Positions 8,572 to 17,400 of a stretch of 64,000 nt of DNA are shown here, in pieces. The notes beneath the pieces are model-generated. The model saw only the letters and a list, made by a program, of their open reading frames with translations. It made no database searches and was not told the origin of the DNA. The DNA is from G965222335 sp965222335. GTDB lineage: Bacteria; Pseudomonadota; Gammaproteobacteria; Pseudomonadales; Halieaceae. The stretch is taken from the NCBI GenBank assembly GCA_965222335.1, contig OZ244944.1, positions 2,170,001 through 2,234,000 of the forward strand, written 5' to 3'. The translations under genes were made by a program, and so were the position numbers. Each line of letters starts with the position of its first letter. The stretch's first letter is position 1.

Positions 8572-9274
8572 CTTCGCGTTTTTTGACCTCCGCCCGGGAG
8601 ACGTGGTCCTGGACCTGGGCTGTGGCGAGGGACGCCATGTGATCGCGGCCTATCTGGCGGGGGAAGTGCAGTCCGTGGGCGTGGATCTCGCCCTGGGAGA
8701 CCTGCAGACCACCCGCGACAAGTTCCTGCCTTTCCAACGCGAGGACGACACCCGGCGCAGCTTCGGTCTGGCCTCCGCCACCGCCCTGGCCCTGCCCTTC
8801 GCCGACAACAGTTTTGACCGGATTATCTGTTCCGAGGTGCTGGAACACATTCCCGACTACCGGGCTGCGCTGATCGAGATCAATCGCGTGCTGAAGCCAG
8901 GCGGGCGTTTTTGTGCGAGTGTGCCGCGGCGCTGGCCGGAGCAGCTGTGCTGGTCCCTGAGCAAGGGTTACCACCAGGTGCCCGGCGGCCACCTGCGCAT
9001 ATTCCGCGAGGCGGAGCTGCACCGGGAGATCGAGGCGCTGGGCCTGCGCGGTTATCACCGTCACGCCGCCCACGCCCTGCACGCCCCCTTCTGGTGGCTC
9101 AAGTGCCTGTTCTGGCGCAGCCAGGACAGCAACTGGCTGGTGCGACAGTATCACCGGCTACTGGTCTGGGACCTGATGCAGGCACCGCGCCTGACCCGGA
9201 CACTCGAACGCTGGCTCAATCCCCTGCTGGGCAAGAGCGTGGTGATGTATTTCCGCAAGGAGCCGGTGCAATGA
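8558..9274 (+). CDS. Class I SAM-dependent methyltransferase (Methyltransf_11 type)
   Basis: A 238-residue small-molecule or lipid methyltransferase by fold. SAM-binding motif I is VVLDLGCGEGRH near residues 16-27, followed by an acidic residue at the end of strand 2 (VGVDLA). The later motifs are FDRIICSEVLEHI and EINRVLKPGGRF, as in the UbiE/Methyltransf_11 group. The start is GTG 8558, inside the 3' end of the glycosyltransferase gene. The stop overlaps the ATG of the next gene (ATGA), so the three genes are translationally linked. The substrate is unknown; context suggests the product of the neighbouring glycosyltransferase. Confidence 0.85.
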   Translation: MQTVDFAFFDLRPGDVVLDLGCGEGRHVIAAYLAGEVQSVGVDLALGDLQTTRDKFLPFQREDDTRRSFGLASATALALPFADNSFDRIICSEVLEHIPDYRAALIEINRVLKPGGRFCASVPRRWPEQLCWSLSKGYHQVPGGHLRIFREAELHREIEALGLRGYHRHAAHALHAPFWWLKCLFWRSQDSNWLVRQYHRLLVWDLMQAPRLTRTLERWLNPLLGKSVVMYFRKEPVQ

Positions 9275-10350
9275 GCGGGCTGTATCTCAGCCGGGGACTG
9301 TTCCCCCACGACTTCCTCAGGCCCACGGTGCAGTTCCTGCTGCGGGAACAGCTGCCGAGCGGGGAGATTCCCTGGTTCGAGGGTGGTTACACCGACCCCT
9401 GGGATCACGTGGAGGCGGCCATGGGACTGAGTATCGCCGGCGAGCTCGAGGCCGCAGAGCGGGCCTACCACTGGCTGGCTGAGACTCAGTTGGAAGACGG
9501 CAGCTGGTGGGCCAGCTACCGCGCCGGCGAACCCGACAACCGCGAGCGGCGCGAATCCAATTTCGTGGCCTATGTCGCTACCGGGGTCTGGCACCATTAC
9601 CTGGTCAGCGGTCGTGAGGATTTTTTGCGCCGCATGTGGCCGACCGTGGATCGCGCCATGGCCTTTGTCCTGTCCCTGCAGTCGGCTCACGGGGAAATCG
9701 ACTGGGCCGTTGACGGCCGTAGCGGCAAGCCCAAGGGTGATGCCCTGGTCACCGGTTGCAGCTCCATCTACAAGAGCCTGGAGTGTGCCCACAACATCGC
9801 CGTGACCCTGGACCAGCCGCGGCCGCAGTGGCTGCGCGCGCGCGAGCTGCTGGGGCGGGCCCTGCGCCAGCACCCGGAGCGCTTCGACCGTACCTGGGAA
9901 AGCAAGTCCCGTTACTCGATGGACTGGTTTTACCCGGTGCTGAGCGGCGCGATTGCCGGCAGCGAGGCGCGCGAACGACTGGTCGCGCGCTGGGACGAGT
10001 TCGTCGAGCCGGGTCTTGGCTGTCGCTGCGTTGCCGACCAGCCCTGGGTCACCGTCGCGGAAAGCTGCGAGCTGGTGATGGCACTGCTGGCGGCCAAGGA
10101 TCACGCGCGGGCGGTGGAGGTTTACAGCTGGCTGCATCAGTGGCGTGAAGCCGACGGTGCCTACTGGACCGGGTACCAGCTGGTTGAGGACCTGCTGTGG
10201 CCGGCAGAAAAGCCCACCTGGACTGCCGGGGCCATCCTGCTGGCGGCCGACGCCCTCACGCGACACACCCGCGCGGCCGGGCTGTTCTGTGAGGTCAACC
10301 TGCTGGACGCCGCGGCGAGCGGGCAGGAACACCGCCGCCGGGCGGACTAG
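9271..10350 (+). CDS. Alpha/alpha-toroid protein, prenyltransferase/terpene-cyclase-like, function unknown
   Basis: I do not recognise the function. The 359-residue sequence is rich in Trp and helical repeats, with a QLEDGSWW segment like the QW motif of squalene-hopene cyclases and similar helices at QWREADGAYW. This suggests an (alpha/alpha)6 barrel. The DxDD acid of class II cyclases is not visible, and GH15-like glycan hydrolases share the fold, so either a lipid or a sugar substrate is possible. No signal peptide is seen. The ATG at 9271 overlaps the methyltransferase stop. It probably acts in the same pathway as the two genes before it. Confidence 0.65.
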   Translation: MSGLYLSRGLFPHDFLRPTVQFLLREQLPSGEIPWFEGGYTDPWDHVEAAMGLSIAGELEAAERAYHWLAETQLEDGSWWASYRAGEPDNRERRESNFVAYVATGVWHHYLVSGREDFLRRMWPTVDRAMAFVLSLQSAHGEIDWAVDGRSGKPKGDALVTGCSSIYKSLECAHNIAVTLDQPRPQWLRARELLGRALRQHPERFDRTWESKSRYSMDWFYPVLSGAIAGSEARERLVARWDEFVEPGLGCRCVADQPWVTVAESCELVMALLAAKDHARAVEVYSWLHQWREADGAYWTGYQLVEDLLWPAEKPTWTAGAILLAADALTRHTRAAGLFCEVNLLDAAASGQEHRRRAD

Positions 10351-10383
10351 CAGTCACGCGGGGGGTACCGGCGCTTTCCGGAT

Positions 10384-11001
10384 TTAAAGCCGGCGCAGGA
10401 CACCCAGGCTGTTGATACGCTGCAGCGGCGCAAACAGGCCCGAGTCCAGCGCCAGGCGATAAATTGCCCAGGGTGCCTGGCCCCCGGAGTGGGGGTCCGG
10501 GAACAGGTCGTGGATCGCGAGTACGCCGCCCCGGACCAGGTGGGCACTCCAGCAGCGGTAGTCGGTGAGCGCCGCGTCGAGGCTGTGGCCACCGTCGATA
10601 AACACCATGGCCAGCGGCGTTTGCCAGTGTCGCGCCGCGACCTCCGAGCTGCTGACCACGGGTATCACCGTGTCCTCGAGACTGGCGCTGCGCATATTGC
10701 GGCGGAATTCCCGCAGGGTATCCACCTGACCCTCACTGGCGTCGAACAGTCCGGGGTCGTGGAACATCTCCCCCGCCTGGTGCTCTTCCGAGCCGCGATG
10801 ATGATCCAGGGCGTAGACCGTGCCTGCGTGCTGGCGGCAGGCCAGTCCCAGGTAAATTGTCGATTTGCCGCAGTAGCTACCCACTTCCAGCACAGGTCCC
10901 CGGGGCGCCATCGCCAGCGCGTGCTGATACAGCGCCAGCGCCTCATCCTCGGCCAGGAAACCCTTGATCTGATCTATGTTGGGGGGAAGGTCGGGGATCA
11001 T
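10384..11001 (-). CDS. Class I SAM-dependent methyltransferase (Methyltransf_24 type)
   Basis: A 205-residue predicted methyltransferase. The SAM site is LEVGSYCGKST, followed by YALDHHRGSEEH; FIDGGHSLDAALTDYRCW has the metal-like acidic loop seen in the Methyltransf_24/cephalosporin-hydroxylase group. The start chosen is ATG 11001 (MIPDLPP); a TTG at 11019 would add six residues. It faces the glycosyltransferase block, with 33 nt between the stops, and may modify the same product. The target is unknown. Its 5' side faces the divergent waaA. Confidence 0.8.
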   Translation of the reverse strand: MIPDLPPNIDQIKGFLAEDEALALYQHALAMAPRGPVLEVGSYCGKSTIYLGLACRQHAGTVYALDHHRGSEEHQAGEMFHDPGLFDASEGQVDTLREFRRNMRSASLEDTVIPVVSSSEVAARHWQTPLAMVFIDGGHSLDAALTDYRCWSAHLVRGGVLAIHDLFPDPHSGGQAPWAIYRLALDSGLFAPLQRINSLGVLRRL

Positions 11002-11150
11002 GCTGTGCTCTGCCGGCAAAGGCAGCGAAGGTAGCGCCTTTGCCGGCAGCTGGCAAGCCGCTGGTCACGACCCGCGCACGCAGTTATTCTGCGGGCCAAT
11101 ACCGTCGTTTCCCAGGGTGGCCGCGCCAAGGCGCGGCGCCGGAGCACTGC

Positions 11151-12428
11151 ATGCGCCAGCTCTACAGCCTACTGTTCACGCTTATGCTACCGCTGGTGAT
11201 CCTGCGCATGCTGTGGCGCTCCCGTCGAGCGCCGGCCTACCGGCGGCGCCTGGGAGAGCGCCTGGGCTTTTTTCCGGCACCGGCACCGGCGCGGCGCACA
11301 ATCTGGGTGCACGCGGTCTCGGTGGGCGAGACCCTGGCCGCGGCGCCGCTGATAGAGGACCTGCTGCAGCGCTATCCCGACCACCGGGTGGTGGTGACCA
11401 CGACCACGCCGACGGGCTCGGAACGGGTGCAGGCCCTGTTCGGTGAGCGTGTGCTGCATGTCTATGCGCCCTGGGATACGCCCGCTGCCGTGCGCCGTTT
11501 CCTGGCCAGGGTCCGCCCAGGCCTGTTGCTGCTGATGGAGACCGAGCTCTGGCCCAACATGCTGCATTACAGCGCCCGCAGCGGTGCCCGCATCCTGCTC
11601 GCCAACGCGCGGCTGTCGCAGCGCTCGGCCGCTGGCTATGCCCGGGTCGGTGGCCTGACCCGGCAGATGCTCGCGCAGCTGGACTGTGTGGCCTGCCAGG
11701 CCAGCGAGGATGGCGAGCGCTTCGTAGCCCTGGGCCTGCCCCGGGCGCGCCTGCAGGTCACCGGCAGTATCAAGTTTGATCTCGAGCTCGATGCCGGGCT
11801 GCGCCAGCGCGCGGCCACCTTGCGTCAGCAGTTGGGCAGCGCACAGCGTCCCGTGATCGTCGCCGCCAGCACCCATGCGGGTGAGGATGAGCAGGTGCTC
11901 GCGGCCTTCGCCGCAGTGCGCGAGCGTTTTGACAATGCCCTGCTGGTGCTGGTGCCGCGACATCCCGAACGCTTCGAGGCAGTCGCGGACCTGTGTCGGC
12001 AGGCCGGCTGGCAGGTGGCACGCCGCTCGCGCGGCAGCGGGCCGCTGCCGGCCGGGGACGCAGTGCTGCTCGGGGACACCATGGGTGAGCTGCTGTTGCT
12101 GCTCAGCGCGGCGCAGGTCGCGATTATCGGCGGCAGCCTGGTGGCCCACGGCGGCCACAACATGCTGGAGGCGGCGGCCTGGGGGGTGCCGGTGGTCACC
12201 GGTCCCCACGTATTCAACTTCGCCGAGATCAGCGAGCTGCTGCAGGCGGCGGGGGCGATGGTGCGGGTGGAGGAAGCGGAGGAGCTCGGTGCCTGCCTGC
12301 TGGCGCTGCTGGCCGATCCGCAGCGCAGACGCCAGATGGGGGAGGCCGGTCAGGGGGTGGTGGCTGCCAATCGTGGCGCCCGTGAGCGCTTGCTGGCGCT
12401 GGTCGCGGCGCACCTGGCGCCGCCCTGA
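11151..12428 (+). CDS. waaA: 3-deoxy-D-manno-octulosonic acid (Kdo) transferase
   Basis: WaaA attaches Kdo from CMP-Kdo to lipid IVA at the inner membrane, starting the LPS core. The 425-residue length is standard. It opens with a single hydrophobic anchor (LLFTLMLPLVILRML) and then shows the family marks: WVHAVSVGETLAAAPL, with the catalytic Glu in this segment, TTTTPTGSERV, METELWPN and, in the C-lobe, GGSLVAHGGHNMLEAAAWGVPVVTGP. ATG 11151 is chosen because GGAG stands six bases before it and it gives the canonical start. One Kdo or two cannot be judged from sequence. The stop lies one base from that of the convergent tolC. Confidence 0.96.
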   Translation: MRQLYSLLFTLMLPLVILRMLWRSRRAPAYRRRLGERLGFFPAPAPARRTIWVHAVSVGETLAAAPLIEDLLQRYPDHRVVVTTTTPTGSERVQALFGERVLHVYAPWDTPAAVRRFLARVRPGLLLLMETELWPNMLHYSARSGARILLANARLSQRSAAGYARVGGLTRQMLAQLDCVACQASEDGERFVALGLPRARLQVTGSIKFDLELDAGLRQRAATLRQQLGSAQRPVIVAASTHAGEDEQVLAAFAAVRERFDNALLVLVPRHPERFEAVADLCRQAGWQVARRSRGSGPLPAGDAVLLGDTMGELLLLLSAAQVAIIGGSLVAHGGHNMLEAAAWGVPVVTGPHVFNFAEISELLQAAGAMVRVEEAEELGACLLALLADPQRRRQMGEAGQGVVAANRGARERLLALVAAHLAPP

Positions 12429-12429
12429 G

Positions 12430-13845
12430 TCAGGGGGCGTCGGCGCTGGCCGTGGGCGGCGGCGGTTCGACCAGGGCCTCGTCCAGGCGGTGAACGTCCT
12501 CGGGGCTGAGCAGTCCCGCCTGCTCCTTGAGCCGCAGCATATTGAGGATGTAGTCGTAGCGGCTGTTGGCGTAGTCGCGCTGGGCTGCGAACAGGGTGTT
12601 CTGGGCATTGAGCACGTCGACCACGTTCCGCGTGCCGACCTCATAGCCGGCCTGGGTCGCATCCAGGGCGCTGCGCGAGGACACGATGCTCTGCTTGCGC
12701 GCCGCCACACGGGAAACATCGCTGACCACGGTCATGTGGAGGGAGCGGGCATTGGTGACCGTGTTGCGGGTCAGGTTGATACGGTTCTCCCGGGCGGCGT
12801 TGAATTCCTGCGCCGCCTGCCGGCGACCGGCGCTCACCGCCCCACCGCTGAACAGGGGAATGTCGAGGCGAATCTGCCAGGTGTTTTCCTCGTCGTCGCT
12901 GTCCGGGGAGGTGTCGAAGTCGGTTTCCGGGCGGCGGGTCAGGTCGCCGTCCACGCTGTAGTCGGAATAGGCATAGCTGCCGCTGACCGTGGGCGCGTGC
13001 TGCATCTTGTTGGCCTTGGCGTTATTGCGCGCGACTTCTTCGGCGAAGCGCGCCGCCGCCAGGTTGAAGTTGTTGTCCAGGGCAAACTCGACCCAGGCAG
13101 CGCGATCCATGGGCTCGGGCATTTTTACCTCGAACTCGTCGTTGAGCACATCCAGGTTGCTGTGCTGCTTGCCGGTAAGCACCGAGAGCCGCTCCAGGGC
13201 CACCGACACGTTGTTCTCGTCCACGATGCGGTTGACCTGGGACAGGTCGTAGGCCGCCTGGGATTCATAGACATCGGTAATCGCGATCAGGCCGACCTCG
13301 AAGCGCTGCTGGGTCTGTTCCAGCTGCCGTTCGAAGGCGCGCTCCTGGGCCTTGGAGGCTTCCAGGTTGTCCTGGGCCCGCAGGACGGCGAGATAGGCCT
13401 CCACCACGCGCACGATCAGGTTCTGCTGGTTGGCGGCGAAGGTCGCCTCGGCCTGCTTGGTGAACTCCTTGCCGGACTGGAAGGAGAACCACGCCGGCAG
13501 GTCAAAAATCGCCTGGTTCAGGGAAACCTGGTAGCCCTCGCGCACCGTGTCCAGGTTGGTAAAGGTTTCTACCGCGGTGATGCCCTCGCTCAGGTCGAAG
13601 CTCTCGGCCTCGGAGTCGGCGTCGCGATCGGTGTAATCGTAGTTGGCGTTGACCTGGGGCAGCAGGCGCGACAGGTTGAGCTTCTCGGTTTCCAGGTCTG
13701 CCCGGTAGCGGGCTTCCTCCGCTTTCAGCTGGGCGTCGTTTTCCAGTGCCAGCTCGTAGATGTCCCGCAGCGACTCTGCCTGCAGCGCGCTGTTGGCACC
13801 GATGGATAAGGCCAGCGCAAGCAGCGCGACTCCTGTCTTGTTCAT
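12430..13845 (-). CDS. tolC: TolC-family outer membrane channel protein
   Basis: TolC forms the outer-membrane and periplasmic tunnel used by RND pumps and type I secretion. The product is 471 residues with a Sec signal peptide (MNKTGVALLALALSIGANSA, cleavage near ALQA-ES). Two internally similar halves of long helices follow, as in E. coli TolC, with typical segments LPQVNANYDY and GYEVGTRNVVDVLNAQ. ATG 13845 has AAGGATGGAAG before it. The gene sits next to DUF1249-cpdA-parE, the E. coli arrangement. It is a likely outer partner for the two RND systems in this window, neither of which carries its own outer-membrane gene. Confidence 0.94.
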   Translation of the reverse strand: MNKTGVALLALALSIGANSALQAESLRDIYELALENDAQLKAEEARYRADLETEKLNLSRLLPQVNANYDYTDRDADSEAESFDLSEGITAVETFTNLDTVREGYQVSLNQAIFDLPAWFSFQSGKEFTKQAEATFAANQQNLIVRVVEAYLAVLRAQDNLEASKAQERAFERQLEQTQQRFEVGLIAITDVYESQAAYDLSQVNRIVDENNVSVALERLSVLTGKQHSNLDVLNDEFEVKMPEPMDRAAWVEFALDNNFNLAAARFAEEVARNNAKANKMQHAPTVSGSYAYSDYSVDGDLTRRPETDFDTSPDSDDEENTWQIRLDIPLFSGGAVSAGRRQAAQEFNAARENRINLTRNTVTNARSLHMTVVSDVSRVAARKQSIVSSRSALDATQAGYEVGTRNVVDVLNAQNTLFAAQRDYANSRYDYILNMLRLKEQAGLLSPEDVHRLDEALVEPPPPTASADAP

Positions 13846-14062
13846 TCTTCCATCCTTATATTGCACGCGGGTCCGCGAGCCGCATTTTAGCAGGGCGGGG
13901 ACCTGTACGCATGTAAATAGCTCGCAGTAATCAGCGAGGTTTGGCCGTCGATTTGCCCATGTTAAGTGCTACACTCAGGGGACGTCCACGCTGGCGCGGG
14001 GTGTTCGTCGAAACCTGGTGTGCGTTGGTCGCAAAATATTTTCTACAGGGCTTGGAGAGGTC

Positions 14063-14515
14063 ATGAGCGTACCCAGGGCGCGAAAACGTCCCTTTCGGGT
14101 GGATATTGCCCGGCTGCACGCGGTGTGCGAGGCGAACTACGCGCGGTTGCTGCGCCTGTTCCCGGAATACGAGCACGGCAACCGCCGCGAATTTCATGTG
14201 GGCCCCGCAAGGGTCACCATGGAGGTTGTGGAGCGCAGCCGTTACACCACGATTTTTCGCCTCTACCAGCACCAGGCCGAGGCCCGCTGGCTGGGCAGCC
14301 TGCAGATCGAGGTTCGCGCCTACCATGACGCCGGTATGCTCGAAGTCGGCGCGTTCCAGTCCCACCGGCGGATCGCGGCGCGCTATGCGTATCCCAATGA
14401 ACAGATGCTGCAGCAGGATGAGAAAGTGCAGCAGAACCTGTTCCTGGCGGAGTGGCTGGAGCACTGTCTGGGCAATGGCCTCGCGGTGCACTCTCCCAGC
14501 AGCGTCCGCACCTAG
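14063..14515 (+). CDS. yqiB: DUF1249 protein (YqiB family)
   Basis: A 150-residue cytoplasmic protein of the DUF1249 family, called YqiB in E. coli; its function is unknown. Recognisable segments are ANYARLLRLFPEY, MEVVERSRYTTIFRLYQ, and AYHDAGMLEV followed by YPNEQMLQQDEK. ATG 14063 has GGAGAGG before it. In E. coli the order is tolC, nudF, yqiB, cpdA, yqiA, parE; here nudF and yqiA are absent, so this gene is first after the divergent tolC. cpdA follows after 25 nt and probably shares its mRNA. Confidence 0.88.
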   Translation: MSVPRARKRPFRVDIARLHAVCEANYARLLRLFPEYEHGNRREFHVGPARVTMEVVERSRYTTIFRLYQHQAEARWLGSLQIEVRAYHDAGMLEVGAFQSHRRIAARYAYPNEQMLQQDEKVQQNLFLAEWLEHCLGNGLAVHSPSSVRT

Positions 14516-14540
14516 TCCTGTTTCCAAGGGTCATGCCTCG

Positions 14541-15383
14541 ATGAACCCCAGCAGCTCCCAACCGCCACGGCATATTTCCCACGCGGGCGGCGTGGTGCGG
14601 CTTCTGCAACTGACTGACTGCCACCTGCTGGAGACGCCCGGCGGCCGCCTGCTGGGTATGGATACGGACCACTCCCTGGCCGCGGTCGTGCGCGACGTGC
14701 AAGGCGCAGAAATCCAGCCTGACCTGCTGGTGGTCACCGGGGATCTTGCCGATGACGGTTCTGCCGCGGCCTATGCCAGGCTCCGCGAGGCCTGCCGGCC
14801 TCTGTGCCGGCACCAGTTCTGGTTGCCCGGCAATCACGATGATCGCGCCGCAATGCAGGCCCTGCCCGACGGTGAAACCCTGCTGGCGACGGAACTGCGC
14901 ATCGGCGCCTGGCAGATCCTGATGCTCGATTCCCAGATTCCCGGCGAGATCGGGGGCCACCTGGGCCCGGATCAGCTCGCGCTGCTGGAAACGGGCCTGG
15001 AGGCGGCCGCCGCCGAGGGCCTGTATACCCTCGTGTGCCTGCATCATCCGCCGCTACCGATTGGCTGCGCCTGGCTGGACGAACAGCGGGTGATCGATGC
15101 GGAGCCGCTGTTCTCCATCCTGGAGCGGTTTCCGGGCGCACGGGCCCTGTCCTGGGGGCACATCCACCAGGAAGTGGACCGTTGGCGGGGCGATCTGCGC
15201 CTGCTGGCCAGCCCCTCGACCTGCGTGCAGTTTGCCCCCGGGAGTGAGGATTTTCGTGCCGATGACAAGCCGCCGGGCTACCGCTGGCTGCACCTGCATC
15301 CTGACGGTCAACTGGAGACCGAAGTGCGCCGGGTGTGGGGCGAAAAATTCCACGTAAACCTGAACCAGCGCGGATATCTGTAA
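14541..15383 (+). CDS. cpdA: 3',5'-cyclic AMP phosphodiesterase (calcineurin-type)
   Basis: CpdA hydrolyses cAMP and so tempers Crp signalling. The 280-residue metallophosphoesterase shows all the metal-site blocks in order: LTDCHL (DxH), GDLADDG, GNHDD, LHHPP and GHIHQE. Family members other than cAMP phosphodiesterase cannot be excluded on motifs alone, but the position between yqiB and parE matches cpdA in E. coli. ATG 14541 is chosen; the frame stays open upstream only because it overlaps DUF1249. parE follows after 60 nt, which include a possible -10 element. Confidence 0.9.
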   Translation: MNPSSSQPPRHISHAGGVVRLLQLTDCHLLETPGGRLLGMDTDHSLAAVVRDVQGAEIQPDLLVVTGDLADDGSAAAYARLREACRPLCRHQFWLPGNHDDRAAMQALPDGETLLATELRIGAWQILMLDSQIPGEIGGHLGPDQLALLETGLEAAAAEGLYTLVCLHHPPLPIGCAWLDEQRVIDAEPLFSILERFPGARALSWGHIHQEVDRWRGDLRLLASPSTCVQFAPGSEDFRADDKPPGYRWLHLHPDGQLETEVRRVWGEKFHVNLNQRGYL

Positions 15384-15403
15384 TCACAGCAGGCGCCCTT
15401 GTG

Positions 15404-15409
15404 TACAAT
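15404..15409 (+). promoter_or_regulatory. Possible -10 element of the parE promoter
   Basis: TACAAT lies 34 nt before the parE start. No good -35 hexamer is seen at the right distance, so this is a weak call; parE could also be read through from cpdA. Confidence 0.3.
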
Positions 15410-15443
15410 GGGCGGGCGTTGTTGCAGGAAGTTTTTCCCCGAG

Positions 15444-17333
15444 ATGAGCCAATATACCTCCCAGGATATCGAAGTCCTTACCGGACTTGAGCCGGTGCGC
15501 AAGCGCCCGGGCATGTACACCGACACCACCCGCCCCAACCACCTTGCCCAGGAAGTCATCGACAACAGCGTCGACGAGGCGCTGGCCGGGCATGCAGACC
15601 GCATCGACGTGATCCTGTTCAAGGACGGCAGTATCGCGGTCACCGACAACGGCCGCGGCATGCCGGTTGATGTGCACCCGGGTCAGGGGCGGCCGGGGGT
15701 GGAGGTCATCCTCTGTACCCTGCACGCCGGCGGCAAATTCTCCGACAAGAACTACCAGTTCAGCGGCGGTCTGCACGGCGTTGGTGTGTCGGTGGTGAAC
15801 GCCCTGTCCAGCGACCTGGAAATCACGATCCGCCGCGACGGCAATGTGCACCGCCAGCGCTTCGCCGGTGGCGACAAGCGCTCCGAGCTGGAGGTGATCG
15901 ACAGCTGTGGCAAGCGCAACACGGGAACGGCTATTCGTTTTACCCCGGATCCGCAGTATTTTGACTCGGTCAATTTTTCCGTCTCGCGCCTGCGCCACGT
16001 GCTGCGCGCCAAGGCGGTGCTCTGCCCGGGCCTGCGGGTCACCTTCCGCGATGAGAAAAAGGGTGAAACCGATGAGTGGTTCTACGAGGACGGCCTGCCG
16101 GACTACCTCGCCGACGCCACGATCGATTATCCCTGTCTGCCGGAGCAGCCCTTTACCGGCAGCTTCAGTGGCAAGACCGAGGGCGTGGAGTGGGCGGTGC
16201 AGTGGCTGCCGGAGGGCGGTGAAGTCGTGGCCGAGTCCTACGTCAACCTGATCCCCACGGCCCAGGGCGGCACCCACGTCAACGGCCTGCGTACCGGCCT
16301 GCTGGACGCGATGCGGGACTTCTGCGAGCTGAGGAACCTGCTGCCGCGCGGGGTCAAGCTCACCCCGGACGATATCTGGGAGCGCTGCTGTTACATCCTG
16401 TCCTCCAAGCTCGCCGACCCGCAGTTCTCGGGGCAAACCAAGGAGCGCCTCTCCTCCCGGGAGGCCGCGGCATTTGTCTCCGGCGTGGCCAAGGACGCCT
16501 TCAGCCTGTGGCTGAACCAGCACACCGAGGAGGCGGAACGCCTGGCGGAGCTGTGCATCAACAACGCCCAGTCCCGCCTGCGCTCGGCGCGCAAGGTCAC
16601 GCGCAAGAAAGTGGCCGCGGGGCCGGCGCTGCCTGGCAAGCTGGCAGACTGCTCCGGGGAAGACCCGGCACGCGGCGAGCTGTTCCTGGTGGAGGGCGAC
16701 TCCGCCGGCGGCTCCGCCAAGCAGGCCCGGGATCGCGAATTCCAGGCGATCCTGCCCCTGCGCGGCAAGATCCTCAATACCTGGGAGGTCGACTCCCAGG
16801 AAATCCTGGCCTCCCAGGAAGTGCACAATATCTCCGTGGCCCTGGGTATCGACCCGGGCAGCGACGACCTTTCCGGCTTGCGCTACCACAAGGTGTGTAT
16901 CCTCGCCGACGCCGACTCCGACGGCCTGCACATCGCCACCCTGATCTGCGCGCTGTTCGTGCGCCATTTCCGTCCACTGGTCGCCGCCGGCCACGTGTTT
17001 GTCGCCATGCCGCCGCTGTACCGCATCGACGTGGGCAAGGATGTCTACTACGCCCTGGACGAGGGCGAGCGCCAGGGGGTGCTGGACCGGATCGAGGCCG
17101 AGAAGAAAAAGGGCAAGGTCAATGTCCAGCGCTTCAAGGGCCTGGGCGAGATGAACCCGCTGCAGCTGCGGGAGACCACGATGGATCCGGATACACGCCG
17201 CCTGGTGCGCCTGGTGCTGGACGCCGGGGACGGCACCAACAACATGCTCGACATGCTGCTCGCCAAGAAGCGCGCGGGAGACCGCAAGGCCTGGCTGGAG
17301 AGCAAGGGCGACCTGGCTGACGTGGCGGTATAG
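15444..17333 (+). CDS. parE: DNA topoisomerase IV subunit B
   Basis: ParE is the ATPase subunit of topoisomerase IV, which decatenates daughter chromosomes with ParC. The 629-residue protein shows the GHKL ATPase site (VIDNSVDEALAG, DNGRGMPVDVHP, GGLHGVGVSVVNALS), the transducer domain, and a TOPRIM domain with VEGDSAGGSAKQARDR and DADSDGLHI metal ligands. The KPGMYTDT-type loop typical of ParE (RKRPGMYTD) is near residue 24. ATG 15444 gives the standard length. parC is not in the window; in many relatives it lies close by. Confidence 0.97.
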   Translation: MSQYTSQDIEVLTGLEPVRKRPGMYTDTTRPNHLAQEVIDNSVDEALAGHADRIDVILFKDGSIAVTDNGRGMPVDVHPGQGRPGVEVILCTLHAGGKFSDKNYQFSGGLHGVGVSVVNALSSDLEITIRRDGNVHRQRFAGGDKRSELEVIDSCGKRNTGTAIRFTPDPQYFDSVNFSVSRLRHVLRAKAVLCPGLRVTFRDEKKGETDEWFYEDGLPDYLADATIDYPCLPEQPFTGSFSGKTEGVEWAVQWLPEGGEVVAESYVNLIPTAQGGTHVNGLRTGLLDAMRDFCELRNLLPRGVKLTPDDIWERCCYILSSKLADPQFSGQTKERLSSREAAAFVSGVAKDAFSLWLNQHTEEAERLAELCINNAQSRLRSARKVTRKKVAAGPALPGKLADCSGEDPARGELFLVEGDSAGGSAKQARDREFQAILPLRGKILNTWEVDSQEILASQEVHNISVALGIDPGSDDLSGLRYHKVCILADADSDGLHIATLICALFVRHFRPLVAAGHVFVAMPPLYRIDVGKDVYYALDEGERQGVLDRIEAEKKKGKVNVQRFKGLGEMNPLQLRETTMDPDTRRLVRLVLDAGDGTNNMLDMLLAKKRAGDRKAWLESKGDLADVAV

Positions 17334-17400
17334 GCGGGTTAACCTGCGCGCCGGGCCCCGATACGCTATCCTTCTACACCCGACCGCTGAAGGAGAAACC

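Noticed and set aside
11875..13809. 644-codon open frame on the plus strand
   Set aside because: It overlaps waaA in another phase and then runs antisense to tolC; composition is biased and no domain is visible.
14106..14540. N-terminal extension of CpdA
   Set aside because: It overlaps DUF1249 out of frame and has no similarity to the phosphodiesterase.
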